Positions 50,035 to 63,076 of a DNA stretch of 64,000 nt are shown here, in pieces. Both the position numbers and the translations under genes were made by a program. The DNA is from Piromyces finnis (taxonomy: Eukaryota; Neocallimastigomycota; Neocallimastigomycetes; Neocallimastigales; Neocallimastigaceae). The stretch covers positions 549,001 to 613,000 of the forward strand of contig MCFH01000027.1 in the NCBI GenBank assembly GCA_002104945.1, read 5' to 3'. The notes under the pieces were generated by a model, which worked only from the letters and a program-made list of their open reading frames with translations, was not told where the DNA came from and searched no databases. How positions within the stretch are numbered: the first letter of the stretch is position 1; every line of letters starts with the position of its first letter.

Positions 50035-53000
50035 TTATATTAATAGACCATCAAGACCACTATTATTATTACTATTATTATTGCTAGAATTATTATTAAA
50101 ACTAAAGTTTGGCATTGATGGTGTAGAAGATTGAGTTTCAAAAAGTGAAGTTGGTAAAATATGTTGGAAGTAGTAAACACCAAGATTATTCTTAACAGCA
50201 ATTTGAAGAAGAGTTGGTGGATTCATTTGTTGAACTGGTCCATTGGTACCTAATGGAAGAGTAAAGTCTTTTGAACCGTTTGGTGGAATAACATTTATAC
50301 CAATTGGAGCTAATGGAACTAAACCATAACTATTTAAATAGAAAGTATTATTATATGTGTATGCATTATATAAATATAAAAGTTTAATCATCCTTATTTC
50401 AATTATCAATTGTATTAGGTGAAAATAAAACTATATATATATATATAAAGAAAAGGAGTAATCTTACGTATTCTTATTAAATTGAATAGCTATTTCAGAT
50501 AATGGTTGAGCCGTCTTATTTGAGAAAGTTAATTCCATAAAGAATTTATTTTGACGTTTAACAAATACAGCTGAGATTTCCATACCTTTGCCTTCATTAG
50601 CTGGTAACATAATAGTTTTTTGTGGCTGTGGTTGTGGAGTAGACATCATATTCATATTTAAACCACCAAGTCCTCCAAGACCACTGTTTTGTGGACTTAA
50701 AATACTTGAGGAACTCATTGAATTATTATTACTACTACTACCGAGAATATTCATTAAATCATTTTGAACATTAGTACTTGGTGTAGTTGGTTGAGATAAT
50801 CCCATAGTATTACCCATGGATGGAACATCATCATTTAATAAATCTAAAAGATCATTCATACCAGATTTTGGTGCAGCGGAAGATGGTGGAGTAGCTGATT
50901 TTGGTGGAGCACTATCATCAAAGTCTAAGTCTAATAAGTTTTCAACACCACCAATTGTAGTACCTGGAACACCTTCAATATCAGCATCAGCATCTTCAGC
51001 TGGAGTTCTATAGATATTATATCAATTGAATAAAATTAATAAAGTTAATTATTAATCATTCCAATATTTAAAATATATATTAGATACATTATAGATATAT
51101 AAAAAAATAAATAAATAAAAAATTTTTTTCATATTAAATAAATATTTAATTTTAAAGCAATGATTTTAAAATATTTTAATTATAAAAAAAAAAAAAAAAA
51201 AAACATACGAGAAGATCTTAGTATCACCAGTACGACCACCAAAGAGAGAAGCTGGTTTGTAGTAAACAGAAGCTAAAGTACCAATATTAGAAATTAATTC
51301 ATCAAGTAATGAATCACTAACAATTTTAGTACGAGATTCGATTGGTGGTTTTTCAGCTAAAACAACAGCCTAGTATATTAAAGTTCATATTATATATTGT
51401 TGTTATTTTTTTTTTTTTTTTTTTATTAAAGAAGAAAAAAATAGAAAAAAAGATGAAAATGTTAATATATAAAATAATAATAGTATAAAATAGTTTTTAT
51501 TTTCTTTAGAAATAAGTAAAACTTACCTTTGTAGCTTGTGGGTTAGTAGATAATAAACGCCAGTAAATGTAAGCTCTATCACGAATATCTGGGTTATCAC
51601 AAGATTGAGTGGCAGTTTGAAGAATCTTTTGAACACTATCTTGAGCTTGACTTGGTTTCTTTAGGAATAATTTAACAATAGCTGTAATTAATTGTAATTG
51701 TACCATACTTGATTCTTCCTTGAAATTTTCTAAGAAAAATTCTAAAAGTTCATTGGCATTATCAATCTTTTCAGCATATTCTCCAATAATCCAAATTAAA
51801 GAAGCCTTAGCTTCCGGTTCATCTAAACTTTCCAAATTTTTACATAAGTTAACAATAACACCTTCATAAGAGTGTGGGTACTTTCTGAAAATATCCTATA
51901 ATATTTAAAAAATTATATTTTTATGTTGAGAGTGTTTATTATACCAACGAGTTGATTAAAATTTATAAATTAATTTTAGTTTCATATTTTTTTTGAGAGA
52001 GTATTGTATATAATACATTAAATTTAAATATTTAAAAATAATTATAAAAAATTTTTAAAGTATTTTTATAAAGAAAAAAATGTATAGTATGTTTATGATT
52101 TACCTTCATAACAACAATAGCTTCTTGAAGAACATAGTTAATATGAGATGATATTAATTCAAGCAATACATTAACGCATCTTTCGGCAGCAGATTCAAGT
52201 TTAATAGCGCATCTACCAATAGCACGAACAGATCTTCTGACGAAATCAACATCAACTTCATTACAGTATCTATTTTCAATTATATTAAATATTTATTAGA
52301 TACATACACACCCATATTTTAAATAGAATAATAATATTTAATAAAAAAAATGTTATTAAAAAATGTTATTATGAATTTTACTCTTTGAATTCAGATAAAA
52401 CTTGATCGATATTCTTTTCATTACAAAGTTGAATCATAACTTCAAGTTTTTCTAATTTTACGTATGGAGGATCATTGTATTTACAGAAGAAGACTCGAAT
52501 TTCTTGATTTAAAATATCATTTCTCTTTTGAAGAATTAAATTTATATTTCTTAAAGCAACATATTGAATTTCAGAGTGATCAGAAACAAGAGTAACTTTA
52601 TATAATAAATTATTTTTGATTTATTTTTTTTTTTTAAAAAAAAAAAAAATTAAATAATTTAATAAATCTATTATATGTAATTTTTTATTACATTTATTTA
52701 TTTATTTTTTTTTTTTTATAAATAATAAAAGTTGTTCATTATAAATAAACTTTAAAAATATTACCTAATGGTGGAGTCATTTTCTTGACAATAGTTTGAA
52801 TAGTTTTTTCAGAAGTAATATAATTATTATTCATGTAAACCATAAAAACCTTAACAGCAGAAAGTACAACACTAGCATTAGCATGTTGAAGTCTTGGAAT
52901 AACACGTTCAACAATGGTTTCAGCTTCTTTTTCGTCAACTGGAACATAGTCAGCAAGAGTGGTTAAAATACAAATTTGACCCCATCTAAAAAAAGTAAAT

Positions 53001-53482
53001 GGTCCTATTAGATATCTTTATCTACAAAATATAATAAAAAATGTATTTTTTAACTTAAAAAATATTCTTACTCAGTAGATTCGTTTAAGGCAGCAAGAAG
53101 CTTAGCTAAAATATTGTTATTAATGTTAAAAAGTCCCTTTTGTGATGAAGAGTCGTTAATTTCGGAAAGGGCCGCAACTGCATTTGCTACGACCTGATAA
53201 AGACATAATATTCAAAATGGTAATGATATGGTTGTCATTAATGAAATAAACATTTAATTAATGAGAATATACTCCATTGTTATTTAATTTATTTTATAAT
53301 CTTAATATTAATAATTTATGTATGGTACATACAACTGGATTAGAATCTGAAATCATTTCTTGAAGTGTAGAAACGAAACCGTTGTCAACAGTTAATTGTG
53401 GATTTAAGTCATATAACTTGGCAACACAAATAGCAGCTGTCTTTCTTACATATGGATTATCATCCTTTATACATTCAATTTG

Positions 53483-53523
<41 letters not shown>

Positions 53524-54546
53524 TTAATAATTCATTTCTAAAATTATTATTTCATTTAATAATAAATATATATATGCTTGATTCTATAAATAATTTACTC
53601 TTAAACACTTTCTAAGTGGTTCACATAAATAATTAGTAATTTCTTCAACACGTAAACATCCCATAGTACGAATAGCTAAAGCTCTAATTAATGGATTTGG
53701 ATCATCGGTATCCTAGTTTAATAAAATAAAAATATTATATTTTGTTGGTTTTTGTTGAAAAAAATTTTTTTATATAATATATATTATATAAATTATATTT
53801 TTAAATTCATATAGTAATTTGAAATTTAAATGTGTGTATTTACTTTGACAAATGTGTTAACGGCTAAAATAACTAATTCTGGTTGTGATTTAGCATAATT
53901 GATTAAATATAAATAAACTAATTTCTTTAATTCAATATCGTCAGTTTGCATATTCTTTACAACATCAGCAAATAAACCGCTAACATCTTTTCCAATAGTC
54001 ATATTAGCGATAACTCTCTTTACAGTATCTTTTCTACGTTCTTTGTATTCTGAATTAAGATCAGCCTTTAATTCAAAATTTTCACCTTTATCACAAGTAT
54101 TAAGTTAATTGAGTTTTATAAATGTATATTATTAAATATATATGTGTTTTCATAGTATTTTTGATAAATACAACATTTATAAATTATTTAATTAAATTGT
54201 TATTGCAAATAATATTAATTAATTATATTTGATTTGAAAGGTATTGTTTTATAAAAATACAATAAAATTTTATATTGTAAACAGAAATATTTAATACAAT
54301 TATTTTTTAGTAAATGAAATATAATATTTTTCTATATTATTATTTAACAACAATATTTTATTTGTTAATTTTTGCAATATACCTTTTTTAGCGGTAGAGA
54401 AGAAATTTTGTCTTCTTAAATCTGCTAAGGCATTTTGAGTAAATTTTGTTACAGCAGCCTAATAAATATTTTTATTTTTATAAATAATTTCTTAATTTCT
54501 ATAAATATGTTTTAATGATATTGTATTTTGTTGTGTTTACCTGCAT
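50035..54546 (-). CDS. AP-1/AP-2 beta-adaptin, 13 exons, 885 aa, shortened ear
   Basis: This is the large beta subunit of a clathrin adaptor complex. Exons in coding order are 54546-54541, 54458-54383, 54085-53844, 53712-53599, 53464-53333, 53193-53072, 52985-52765, 52595-52382, 52269-52104, 51895-51527, 51369-51209, 51007-50468 and 50329-50035 (2658 nt, phase kept). The first coding exon holds only ATGCAG. The trunk of helical repeats has family signatures ([89 protein letters not shown]). The hinge has two clathrin-box motifs, LLDLD near 630 and LLDLL near 664. The ear begins near 739 and has the sandwich subdomain ([34 protein letters not shown]). It then ends in an Asn/Ser tail (GLDGLLI), so the platform subdomain is missing. 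AP-1 and AP-2 cannot be told apart here. Confidence 0.95.
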
Positions 54547-57024
54547 CTTGATATGATAATTAATTTAAGTAAAAAATGGTATATAAAAGTCTATTCAATT
54601 TCTAAAAATTCTAAATTAAAAAGACATTATAAGAAACATAAGGAATAACATTATTAATATATTAAAATAAATCAATTATAATGGTATATAAAATTGATAT
54701 CAAAATTTCCATTTAACATGCATTTTTAAATTTATTCATAAAATTATTTTTTTAAGGTATATTGTTGAAATTCTCATCAAGAAGTATTTATCATAAAGAA
54801 TATTTATATTTATATATCTATATATGTTTACAGATATATCATTATAATATATTAATATATCTTTTTTTTTTTTATTTTATTTTTTTTTTGATTTAATTAT
54901 AAAATTTATTAACTTATTTTATTACTCCACAATATTGACAGTTGTTTGATGGAAGGAAAAATATATATATATATATATAATTTAATTTATAATTTTAAAT
55001 TTTATGATAGACAATAATATTGAATATTTAAATAACATTCTGCGTTTCATTATCATAAATATATTGTAAATCCTGAATTTTTTATTTGATACATAAAGTA
55101 CATAAAGACGCTTTTATTTTATTTTATTTTATTTTGTATAAAATTTATTGTTTTGGTTTTGTTGGTTGTTGTATTTTTGTAGTTTAATTTTTCTTTTTCT
55201 CTTTTTTTATTTATTTGTAAAATAAATAGAAAAAAAAAAAAAAAAGAAAATAGAATATACAAATTGAAAAAGAAATAAAATATTATAAATAATTATTTAT
55301 AAATATATACTTTTTCGTTTTTTTAACAGAATTATGTAATTATAAAGCTTATAATATTCCAACGTTTGGTAAAGTTTATTTTTATTTTGTTTTTATTTTG
55401 TTTTTTATTTTTTCTTTTTTTTTTTTTTTTAATTTATTTGTTTACTTTTAATTATATATTTATATTGTTATTAATTTATTATAAATGTTATTATCTTACT
55501 ATTAAGTATAATAGTTAATTATAATAAACGTTGAATTTGAACTTGTTAATAACAATAATAAATAATAATAAATAAATAAGAGGTTTAGAGAGTTAAAAAA
55601 CAAGATAAATATAAAAAAAAAAAAAATATTTATTTATTTCTTATATTTATTTTTTAGATTAAAATAAATGAATATATATATAATTAAATAAATAAATAAA
55701 TAATTATGAAAATGTAAACATTAAAGCATTAATAAATGAATGAATAAATAAATAAAATTGTTTATTATTCATAATTACATTATTAAATTTATAATATATA
55801 AATAAGATATATTCTATTTATATTATCTAACATATTACAATATATAAAAATAATAAATAAATATTATAAAAACCATCCATTTAAAAGTACAAAAAAACAA
55901 AAAAAATTAATTTTTAAATTACATAAATTGAATTTAGGTAGAAATCTAGCCATACTAAAAAATTGTCCAGGCAAAAATATTTAAACTTTCATTTTTAAAA
56001 ATGTAGATTCATTTAATATTTAAAACGTTGATTGGTTAATTTTATATTTTTAATACATTTTTTATTTATTTTAAAAGAGCGCTTTACAAAAGTGAAAAAA
56101 AGTATATAAAAAAAAGAGTAATATACCTTATAATATGTATTATATTCAAATAGAATAATAACCTTTTTATAAAAATAAAAAAAGAATTTTAAAAATAGTA
56201 TTCATACAGACATGCTGTTTCAGTCAAAGGTAAATTCAAAATTTTATTTATTTTTAATTATTTATTTATTTTCTTTTTTCAGTTTAATTTCACAGTGATT
56301 TGAAAAGTTATCTCCATTTTCATTGGGAACTTGAGACGTGCTAGCTACTTCTAAATCCTTAAATTTTCTTTTATATTAATATAATTGGTGAAACTTCACT
56401 GAATGATAATAAGGACAAAAAAAAATATTTTAAACTATTATTAATACATTTATTTTAATTATACATCATTATTGTATTTTCTTATAAAAATAAAAAGCTA
56501 AATTAACTACTGTGTAAAATGAAAAATAAAAGTCTAAGATAATGAATGATACTATAGTTTTAATATATATATATGTATGTATATATGTATATATAAAAAG
56601 AAAAGATTAAAAATGTTTTATTAATAAATATACTATATATAAATTAAAGTCAAAAAAAAAAAACCATTTATCAATTAAATATATATATTAATGAATAATA
56701 TTTAACTTTTAAATGTATATATGTAAATATTTTTATTTTATATTCATTGTTTTAACATAGAATTGTAAAAAGTTATTGGTATATTTCGGTATTCTTTGTC
56801 TTTTTTTTTTTCCTCTTCTTCTATATAACATATATATGACAATATGATATCAGATAAATGTTTTTAAAATAACGAAAACAAAGTCTGTTTATGTTGATAT
56901 TAATGATTTTATATATGAAAATGTTCTCCTCTCCTGATTAAAATCATCATTTATTTTATTTTCAATTCGACCACACTTAAAATATAATTGCTGTTGCTGT
57001 TGCTGTTTTTGTTTTTTCTTGTAA
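54547..57024. other. AT-rich intergenic DNA between two minus-strand genes
   Basis: About 2.5 kb. The left end should carry the beta-adaptin promoter and the right end the 3' UTR of the ZNF511-like gene. An inverted CCAAT box lies near 56030 (GATTGGTT). A possible tiny spliced locus lies at 56212-56303. Otherwise it is homopolymers and AAAT repeats. Confidence 0.55.
56212..56303 (+). CDS. speculative two-exon micro-ORF (12 aa)
   Basis: ATGCTGTTTCAGTCAAAG (56212-56229) is followed by GTAAAT. At 56281-56282 an AG preceded by a T-rich tract (TTTTTTC) precedes TTTAATTTCACAGTGATT and TGA. Joined, they read MLFQSKFNFTVI. The sequence after the acceptor (56283-56370) is clearly less AT-rich than the surroundings. 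It could be an exon of a non-coding RNA, an upstream part of some other transcript, or chance. Confidence 0.15.
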
Positions 57025-58207
57025 TCAGACATTTAACGAATTCACTTTTTTCTGTAAGTTATCAACATTCTTTTTTTCATCATCACTAAATTCTTCTTCA
57101 TAAAAATCATCATCTTCATCATACTCATCATCTTCGTATTCATCTTCATATTCATCATCATAGTTAACATCCCAAACACCTATCTCACCATATGTGTCAT
57201 CATTATCCCTCCATCCATTCCATAATTTATTGGAAACATCATTTCTTTTTATTATTGTTATTATTACAGTGTTGTTTTTAGTGATGGTAAAATTGTTATT
57301 AGAATTGTATAAAAAACATAATAATATTACATTATATATAAATGAATATATATGAATAATAATTTGGAATTTATAATTTTAATACTTATTTTAATGAAGA
57401 TAATATATAATAAATATATTAAATAAAAAGAAATTATTTATCTACTTTTTTATCCTTTTTTTAATTAAACTATTGATATTTGTTTGCTTCGAAAAATTGT
57501 GTTTTTCTATTAAATGTTGTTTTCTTTCTTCAGCATTTTTAAATTTCTCTTCACAATCCTGCATAAGGCATTGATACTACATTTTATTTTAAATTTATAA
57601 AATGAAATAAATTAATTATTAAATTATTGAATTTACTATATGGATATATAGATATGTATATATAAAGCGAGGATTTTATAATTCAAATTAAAAATGACAT
57701 TAACTAAATTACCATATTTTTTCTTTGAGATAAAACTTCAAAAAAGGTATCATGAAGTTCTTGTAAATGAATATTCAATAGTTTTTCAGTCATTAGTGTT
57801 ACATTACAAATTGAACAATAATATTTATGAGTTAAAGAATAATGTGCTTCATAATCCTCGATGGAAGAAAATTTCAAACCTAAACAGCTAGGAAGAAGAT
57901 TACATCTTATACAACTATTTTGCCAGTGCAATAAATATAACCAAATATGATTGTTTATATATTAAAAAGCGAGTTTTAAAAAAAATATTTCTTGAGATTT
58001 TAACAAAAATTACATTTACTAATAAGCTAAATATACTTACTCTTCGTCATTATCATTATCTTTAGTGTCATTACTATTATCTATACAAGAATATTTAGTA
58101 TTGTATAAATGATTAAATTCTTCATCACTTTGGTCAAAAAATAAATCATCAGGACTTTTCGGTCTTTTCTTTGGATTATATTTTAAATTTGAATTATCAG
58201 AAACCAT
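57025..58207 (-). CDS. ZNF511: ZNF511-like C2H2 zinc-finger protein, four exons, 239 aa
   Basis: Exons in coding order are 58207-58041, 57914-57713, 57576-57446 and 57244-57025 (720 nt, phase kept). The order and spacing of the fingers follow the ZNF511 family. The first has CIRC..., then EDYEAHYSLTH. The second has YYCSICNVTLMTEKLLNIHLQ followed by ELHDTFFEVL. The third has YQCLMQDCEEKF..., then KQHLIEKH. The N-terminus is Ser/Asn/Asp-rich with the basic stretch YNPKKRPKSPDD. The C-terminus is a long acidic Asp/Glu/Tyr stretch (about residues 185-225). The family is nuclear by annotation but poorly characterised. It is divergent from Pelota, with 865 bp between the two ATGs, so the two may share a promoter region. 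Confidence 0.85.
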
Positions 58208-59072
58208 TATGACTATTTAAAAAAAAAAAAAAGTTATTTCAAAGAATTATTTTTTTTAAAAAAAAATTCAATTTTTAAATATTAATTAACACTTTAATTA
58301 ATTACAAAAAGTTTATATCAATTGTACATATTTTATATTTATGATTGGAAAAATTATTAATTGTATACAATAAAATTTATTATTATCTTTAGAAATAGCA
58401 ATTTATATACTTATCATAATAAAAAAAAAAGTGGTTATTAAAAGGAAATCCAAACATTATCAATTTTAAATAATAATAATAATAATTATAAAAGAGGGAT
58501 TTCAAAAACAACGATAATAAATAAGATAATATTAATAAATATTCTATTTCAATTTTATTAAATAAAAAACTTCACTTTTTAATTCTTTCCAACAACAAAA
58601 AAAAAAAGGTAAAAAGAATTTTTCATTTATCAATGAAAATGTTGTTGAATTTAAGTAAAAATGAATTTAACAATGTAGCAAAATTAAATTATTAATAATA
58701 AAATAGCCTCTTTACAATATTTTTATCCTATAGTTAAAATATAAAGGAATACAGTTTATATATAATAAATTTATATTTCATAATTTTTTTACTAACATAT
58801 ATTATATATATTAAATGTATATATAACAAATTATGTTTTTAAATAAATTTCAATACTTTCTATGAATTAAACTATAAATGAAAAAAAAATAAATAAATAA
58901 ATAAATCTTTTGGATATTTATTAAATTAATAAATTTAAATTTATGAATGGAAATTTTTCATAAATCATTTTAAATTATATGTTTTATAAAAATCAAATTG
59001 AAATCCCAAATAATCACATTTTTTATAATATATTAAAAAAAAAGAGAACGAAAATATACATAATATTAAAAA
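58208..59072. promoter_or_regulatory. shared divergent promoter region of ZNF511-like and Pelota genes
   Basis: An 865-bp AT-rich interval between two start codons facing away from each other. Both promoters must lie here. No specific element can be named among the A/T tracts. Confidence 0.5.
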
Positions 59073-61182
59073 ATGAAACTTTTAAAAAAAAGTATTGAAA
59101 AGGATAAATCTGGTGTAAGTAGTTCATATAAAATATTACCTATAAATAATTATATATTAAATTTCCTTAAGACTTTAATTATCACCTCAATTCATATTCC
59201 ATAACTTTATTTTATTTTTTTCCTTTTTAATTATTGATAAACAAAAAATATTATATATATATATATAAAACATTAATATATAGTATGTTACCTTAAATCC
59301 AACAGAGCCAGAAGATATGTGGCATATATATAATCTTATCCAAAAAGGTGACCAACTTAAAGCAACTACTATTCGGTAATTTTTAATAATAGTTTTATTA
59401 GTCATATATATACTAAATGAAGCTAGTAATTAAATAGCCAAAATATTTTATTTTAACTATACATAATAATAAAATTAAAACTATTAAATTTTAATATTTT
59501 CTAAATAAATATATTGTTTTATAACTTCTATCTTATATATATAAAAACACCATCACATTAATATATATTAAATATTATAACAAAATAAAAAATATATATA
59601 CAGTCGAGTCATTTCAGAAAGTTCAACTGGTTCTACTAACAAATCCACTGTTCATTTAACTTTAACTATTGTTGTAGAAAAATCACATTTCGATGTTCAA
59701 TCTAGTCAATTACATGTTTTAGGAAGAAATATTACTGAAAGTAAACATATTAAAGTAGGTATCGATAATGATATTTCTAATTATATAAGATATGCTATAT
59801 AAAATAGATATTGAATTATTTCTATAATATCCAAAATTCTTTCCTTTCTATTTTTCATTATTAATATTCCTTATATAATATTCTATAAATATATTTTAAT
59901 AATAATTATCAAAAATTATTCAATATAAAAATAAAAAATTGTTAAAAATTCAAATATGAAATTTCCATATATATCTGTCTTTTGGATTAAAAGATTGGAG
60001 CTTATCACACTCTTGATTTATTTGTCGGACATACTTTAACCTTAATGAAAGAAGAATGGGATATTATTTCATTAGAAAGAATTGAAGAAGCTTGTGATAT
60101 TACAAAGACAGCCGATGTTGGTGCAGTTGTATTACAAGAAGGTTTAGCTAATATATGTTTAATTACAAATACAATGACAGTTGTACGTCAACGTATAGAA
60201 GTTAGTATTCAAAAGAAGAGAAAAGGTTTTGCTTCAGGTTACGAAGGCTCAATAAAAAAATTCTATCAACAAGTTATGGATGCCATTATTCATCATATTA
60301 ATTTTGATGTTGTTAAAGTATTAATTATTGCTAGTCCAGGTTTTGTTAAGGTAAAAATATATTCCAGTAAAAATATTATTTAATTCCAAGTTATTTATTA
60401 TTATTATTATTATATCTTTATCATAATAATAATTATTATTAAAAAGAAATATTAACCGTTCATCATATTTTAAAATATATATATATATAAAAAAATAAAA
60501 TAAAATAAAAATACTCAGGACGATTTATACACTCATATGATGAATGAAGCTATGAAAAATGAAATAAAGGTTTTATTAGAAAATAAATCAAAAATAGTAT
60601 TAATTCATTGTTCAAGTGGTCATAAGCATGCTTTAAATGAAGTTTTAAATGAACCAGCTATTCGTAATCAATTATCTGAAACTAAATATTCTAACGAAAT
60701 AAAGGCCTTACAACGTTTCTATGATATGTTAAATAGAGATACTGGTAGAGCCTTCTATGGTATCAAGTCTATTATTGCTGCATGTGAAAATGGTGCAATT
60801 GAAACTTTACTTTTATCAGATAAATTATTTAGGTAAGAATTAAAATTTAATATATCATCGCTCAATTAAATGATATTAATAACTCGTTCAATATTAATTT
60901 TATTATTATTTCCGAATTTTAAGATCGGATGATATTGAAACTCGTAAAAAATACATTAAGTTAGTTGAAGATGTTCGTTCAATGGGTGGTAAAGTTTTGG
61001 TTTATTCCAGTTTACATAATTCAGGTGAGCAATTAAATCAATTAACTGGTGTTGCTGCTATTTTAAGTTTCCCAATGGAAGAACCAGATTCTGATCTTGA
61101 AAACGAAGTTAGTGATGAAGATGATAGTGATGAATGGTCTACTTCTTCATCAGAAGGTTCTGATGATGAAGAATTAAATTAA
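59073..61182 (+). CDS. DOM34: Pelota/Dom34 ribosome-rescue factor, six exons, 404 aa
   Basis: This is an eRF1-related protein that, with Hbs1, recognises stalled ribosomes and starts their splitting and no-go/non-stop mRNA decay. Exons are 59073-59114, 59284-59375, 59604-59754, 59994-60350, 60519-60832 and 60924-61182 (1215 nt, phase kept). Domain 1 (Sm-like) begins MKLLKKSIEKDKSG and has EPEDMWHIYNLIQKGDQLKA and TIRRVISESSTGS. The central domain has ADVGAVVLQEGLANICLIT and KRKGFASGYEGSIKKFY, then HINFDVVKVLIIASPGFVK. As in Pelota, there is no GGQ peptide-release motif. Domain 3 has AFYGIKSIIAACENGAIETL and SGEQLNQLTGVAAILSFPM. The end is acidic and Ser-rich, usual for the family. Length matches the family. 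Confidence 0.97.
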
Positions 61183-63076
61183 TAAAATAAAATAAAAAAA
61201 AAAAAGATGAATTAAATAAAAACTCCTATTATAATTAAATAATCTTCTTCTTTTTTTTTTTTTTTTAATAATAATTATCATCATAAAACAAATATTTTCT
61301 ATTTTATTTTCAAATTTATAAAATTCATCAACATACATTATAGAATATTGTATACATTTTAATTTTTAAAAATAAATAAACAATCAACAAAAATATCGCC
61401 AAATAATAAAAAAAAAAAAAAGAATAAAATAAAATAAAAATATAATACATATAAATAATAAAAAAAAAGTATAATTAATAGTAATAACAATAATAAAATG
61501 TGTGAGGTTTTTCATTACTTTCATCTATTTATAATACTATAAAAAGTTTATTATAATGTTTAAAAATAATAATACCAATTATTATGTAAATATTACAAAG
61601 GTTTAAATAACCTTTTTTAATAGTTATGTCTTTTTTTCACCTTTACAAGCATTAATTTAAATATTTATTTTCATAGAATTATTATAAAAATTTATATATA
61701 TAAAATATATATATGATTATTTTCATCATATTTATTATATAAAAAAAATTATCAGCTTAGTTTGTTAACACTTCTTGAGATAATTTTTCTATACATTCAT
61801 TATAATCAAATTAATATTGAATGAAATAAATAAATAAAAAAAAAGTTTAAGTTATAATCAATTAAGAAAAAAACCATTATTCTCACATTTCATTATCAAA
61901 TTCAATACAAATTTCATTTTAATTCTTGGCTTTTATATTTAATTAATTATTTTTTTTTAAAAAAATAAAAAAAAAAAGTGGCATTAAAATTTAAAGTGAA
62001 ACTTTAAGATTTAATGAAGATAAAAAATAAAATAGAGAGCAAAGATAAAAACTATTATCAGGATAATAAACAATAGTTTAGTAATATTTATTGTTATTAA
62101 TATACATATACTCACAGACTTGTAATGATAATAATGTGAAAATGGAATGTTTGAATTACAAGGTCATTAACAATTAAAAAATGAAATATTATTATTTTTC
62201 CTAAGTATAAAATTTTTTATCCTTTGATTTTTGAGTAAAATTTAATAATATCTTTTAATTCCTTTTGACTTTTCTTCTGATTAAAAAAAAAAAAGGTGAC
62301 CTATTTAAAAATATTCTCATGCTCAGTATAGAAAATGCTAAATGATTTTTCCAACTGTGGCAAGTTTTAAGTAAAAAAATTTTAAAGAAAATTTATTAAT
62401 AATAAATCGTTCGACCATATATAAATTTAATTAAATAAATTAAACAATATATGGAATACACATATTATTGATCGAAAGACGTTTAAAAAATTAGTTTCAT
62501 AAAACTTCAATCTAACATTCCTCTATTAAAATAAAAAAGTGTTCATTTATAATTAAAAAAAAAAGGTTAATAGAAATGGTAACTACATAAAAATTATAAT
62601 AGCATTACTAAAATAATATGAAATATCTTATATTTCCTTAATTCAATAAGAAAAATTATTTTTTTTTTTTCTTGCTTGTAGCACAGTCGAACTTTATTTC
62701 ATATAAAATTGGCTTCTTCTTATTATTATTAAAATTCTAAATAAATACTTTATTATTATTCATTTTAATTAATTGATAAATTAAAATTTCTAAAAAAAGA
62801 AATATAAAAAAATAATATAAAAACTTCTTGGTTTTATAATTAATAAATGTGGAGGCTAAAATATTCAACAACTTTTAATTTAATAATCATTTGATAATAA
62901 CAAAGATAATAATGGTAAAACAATTAATTGATAATAAATATGGCAATATTTATTTTAAAAGTCAAAAAAAGTATAAAAAAACCTTTTTTTCTTAAAAGTT
63001 TTATCAATTATTATAAATAACATTAATAAAAGTTTACAACTATTACCATTAATAAAATATATAATTATTATCCAAA
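61183..63076. other. AT-rich intergenic DNA
   Basis: About 1.9 kb between Pelota and the repetitive Asn-rich gene. It contains the Pelota 3' UTR and the promoter of the next gene. It has A/T homopolymers and no convincing exon or RNA gene. Confidence 0.55.

Noticed and set aside
57694-57891. 65-aa plus-strand frame
   Set aside because: It is antisense to exon 2 of the ZNF511-like gene, whose Cys/His pattern is the real signal.
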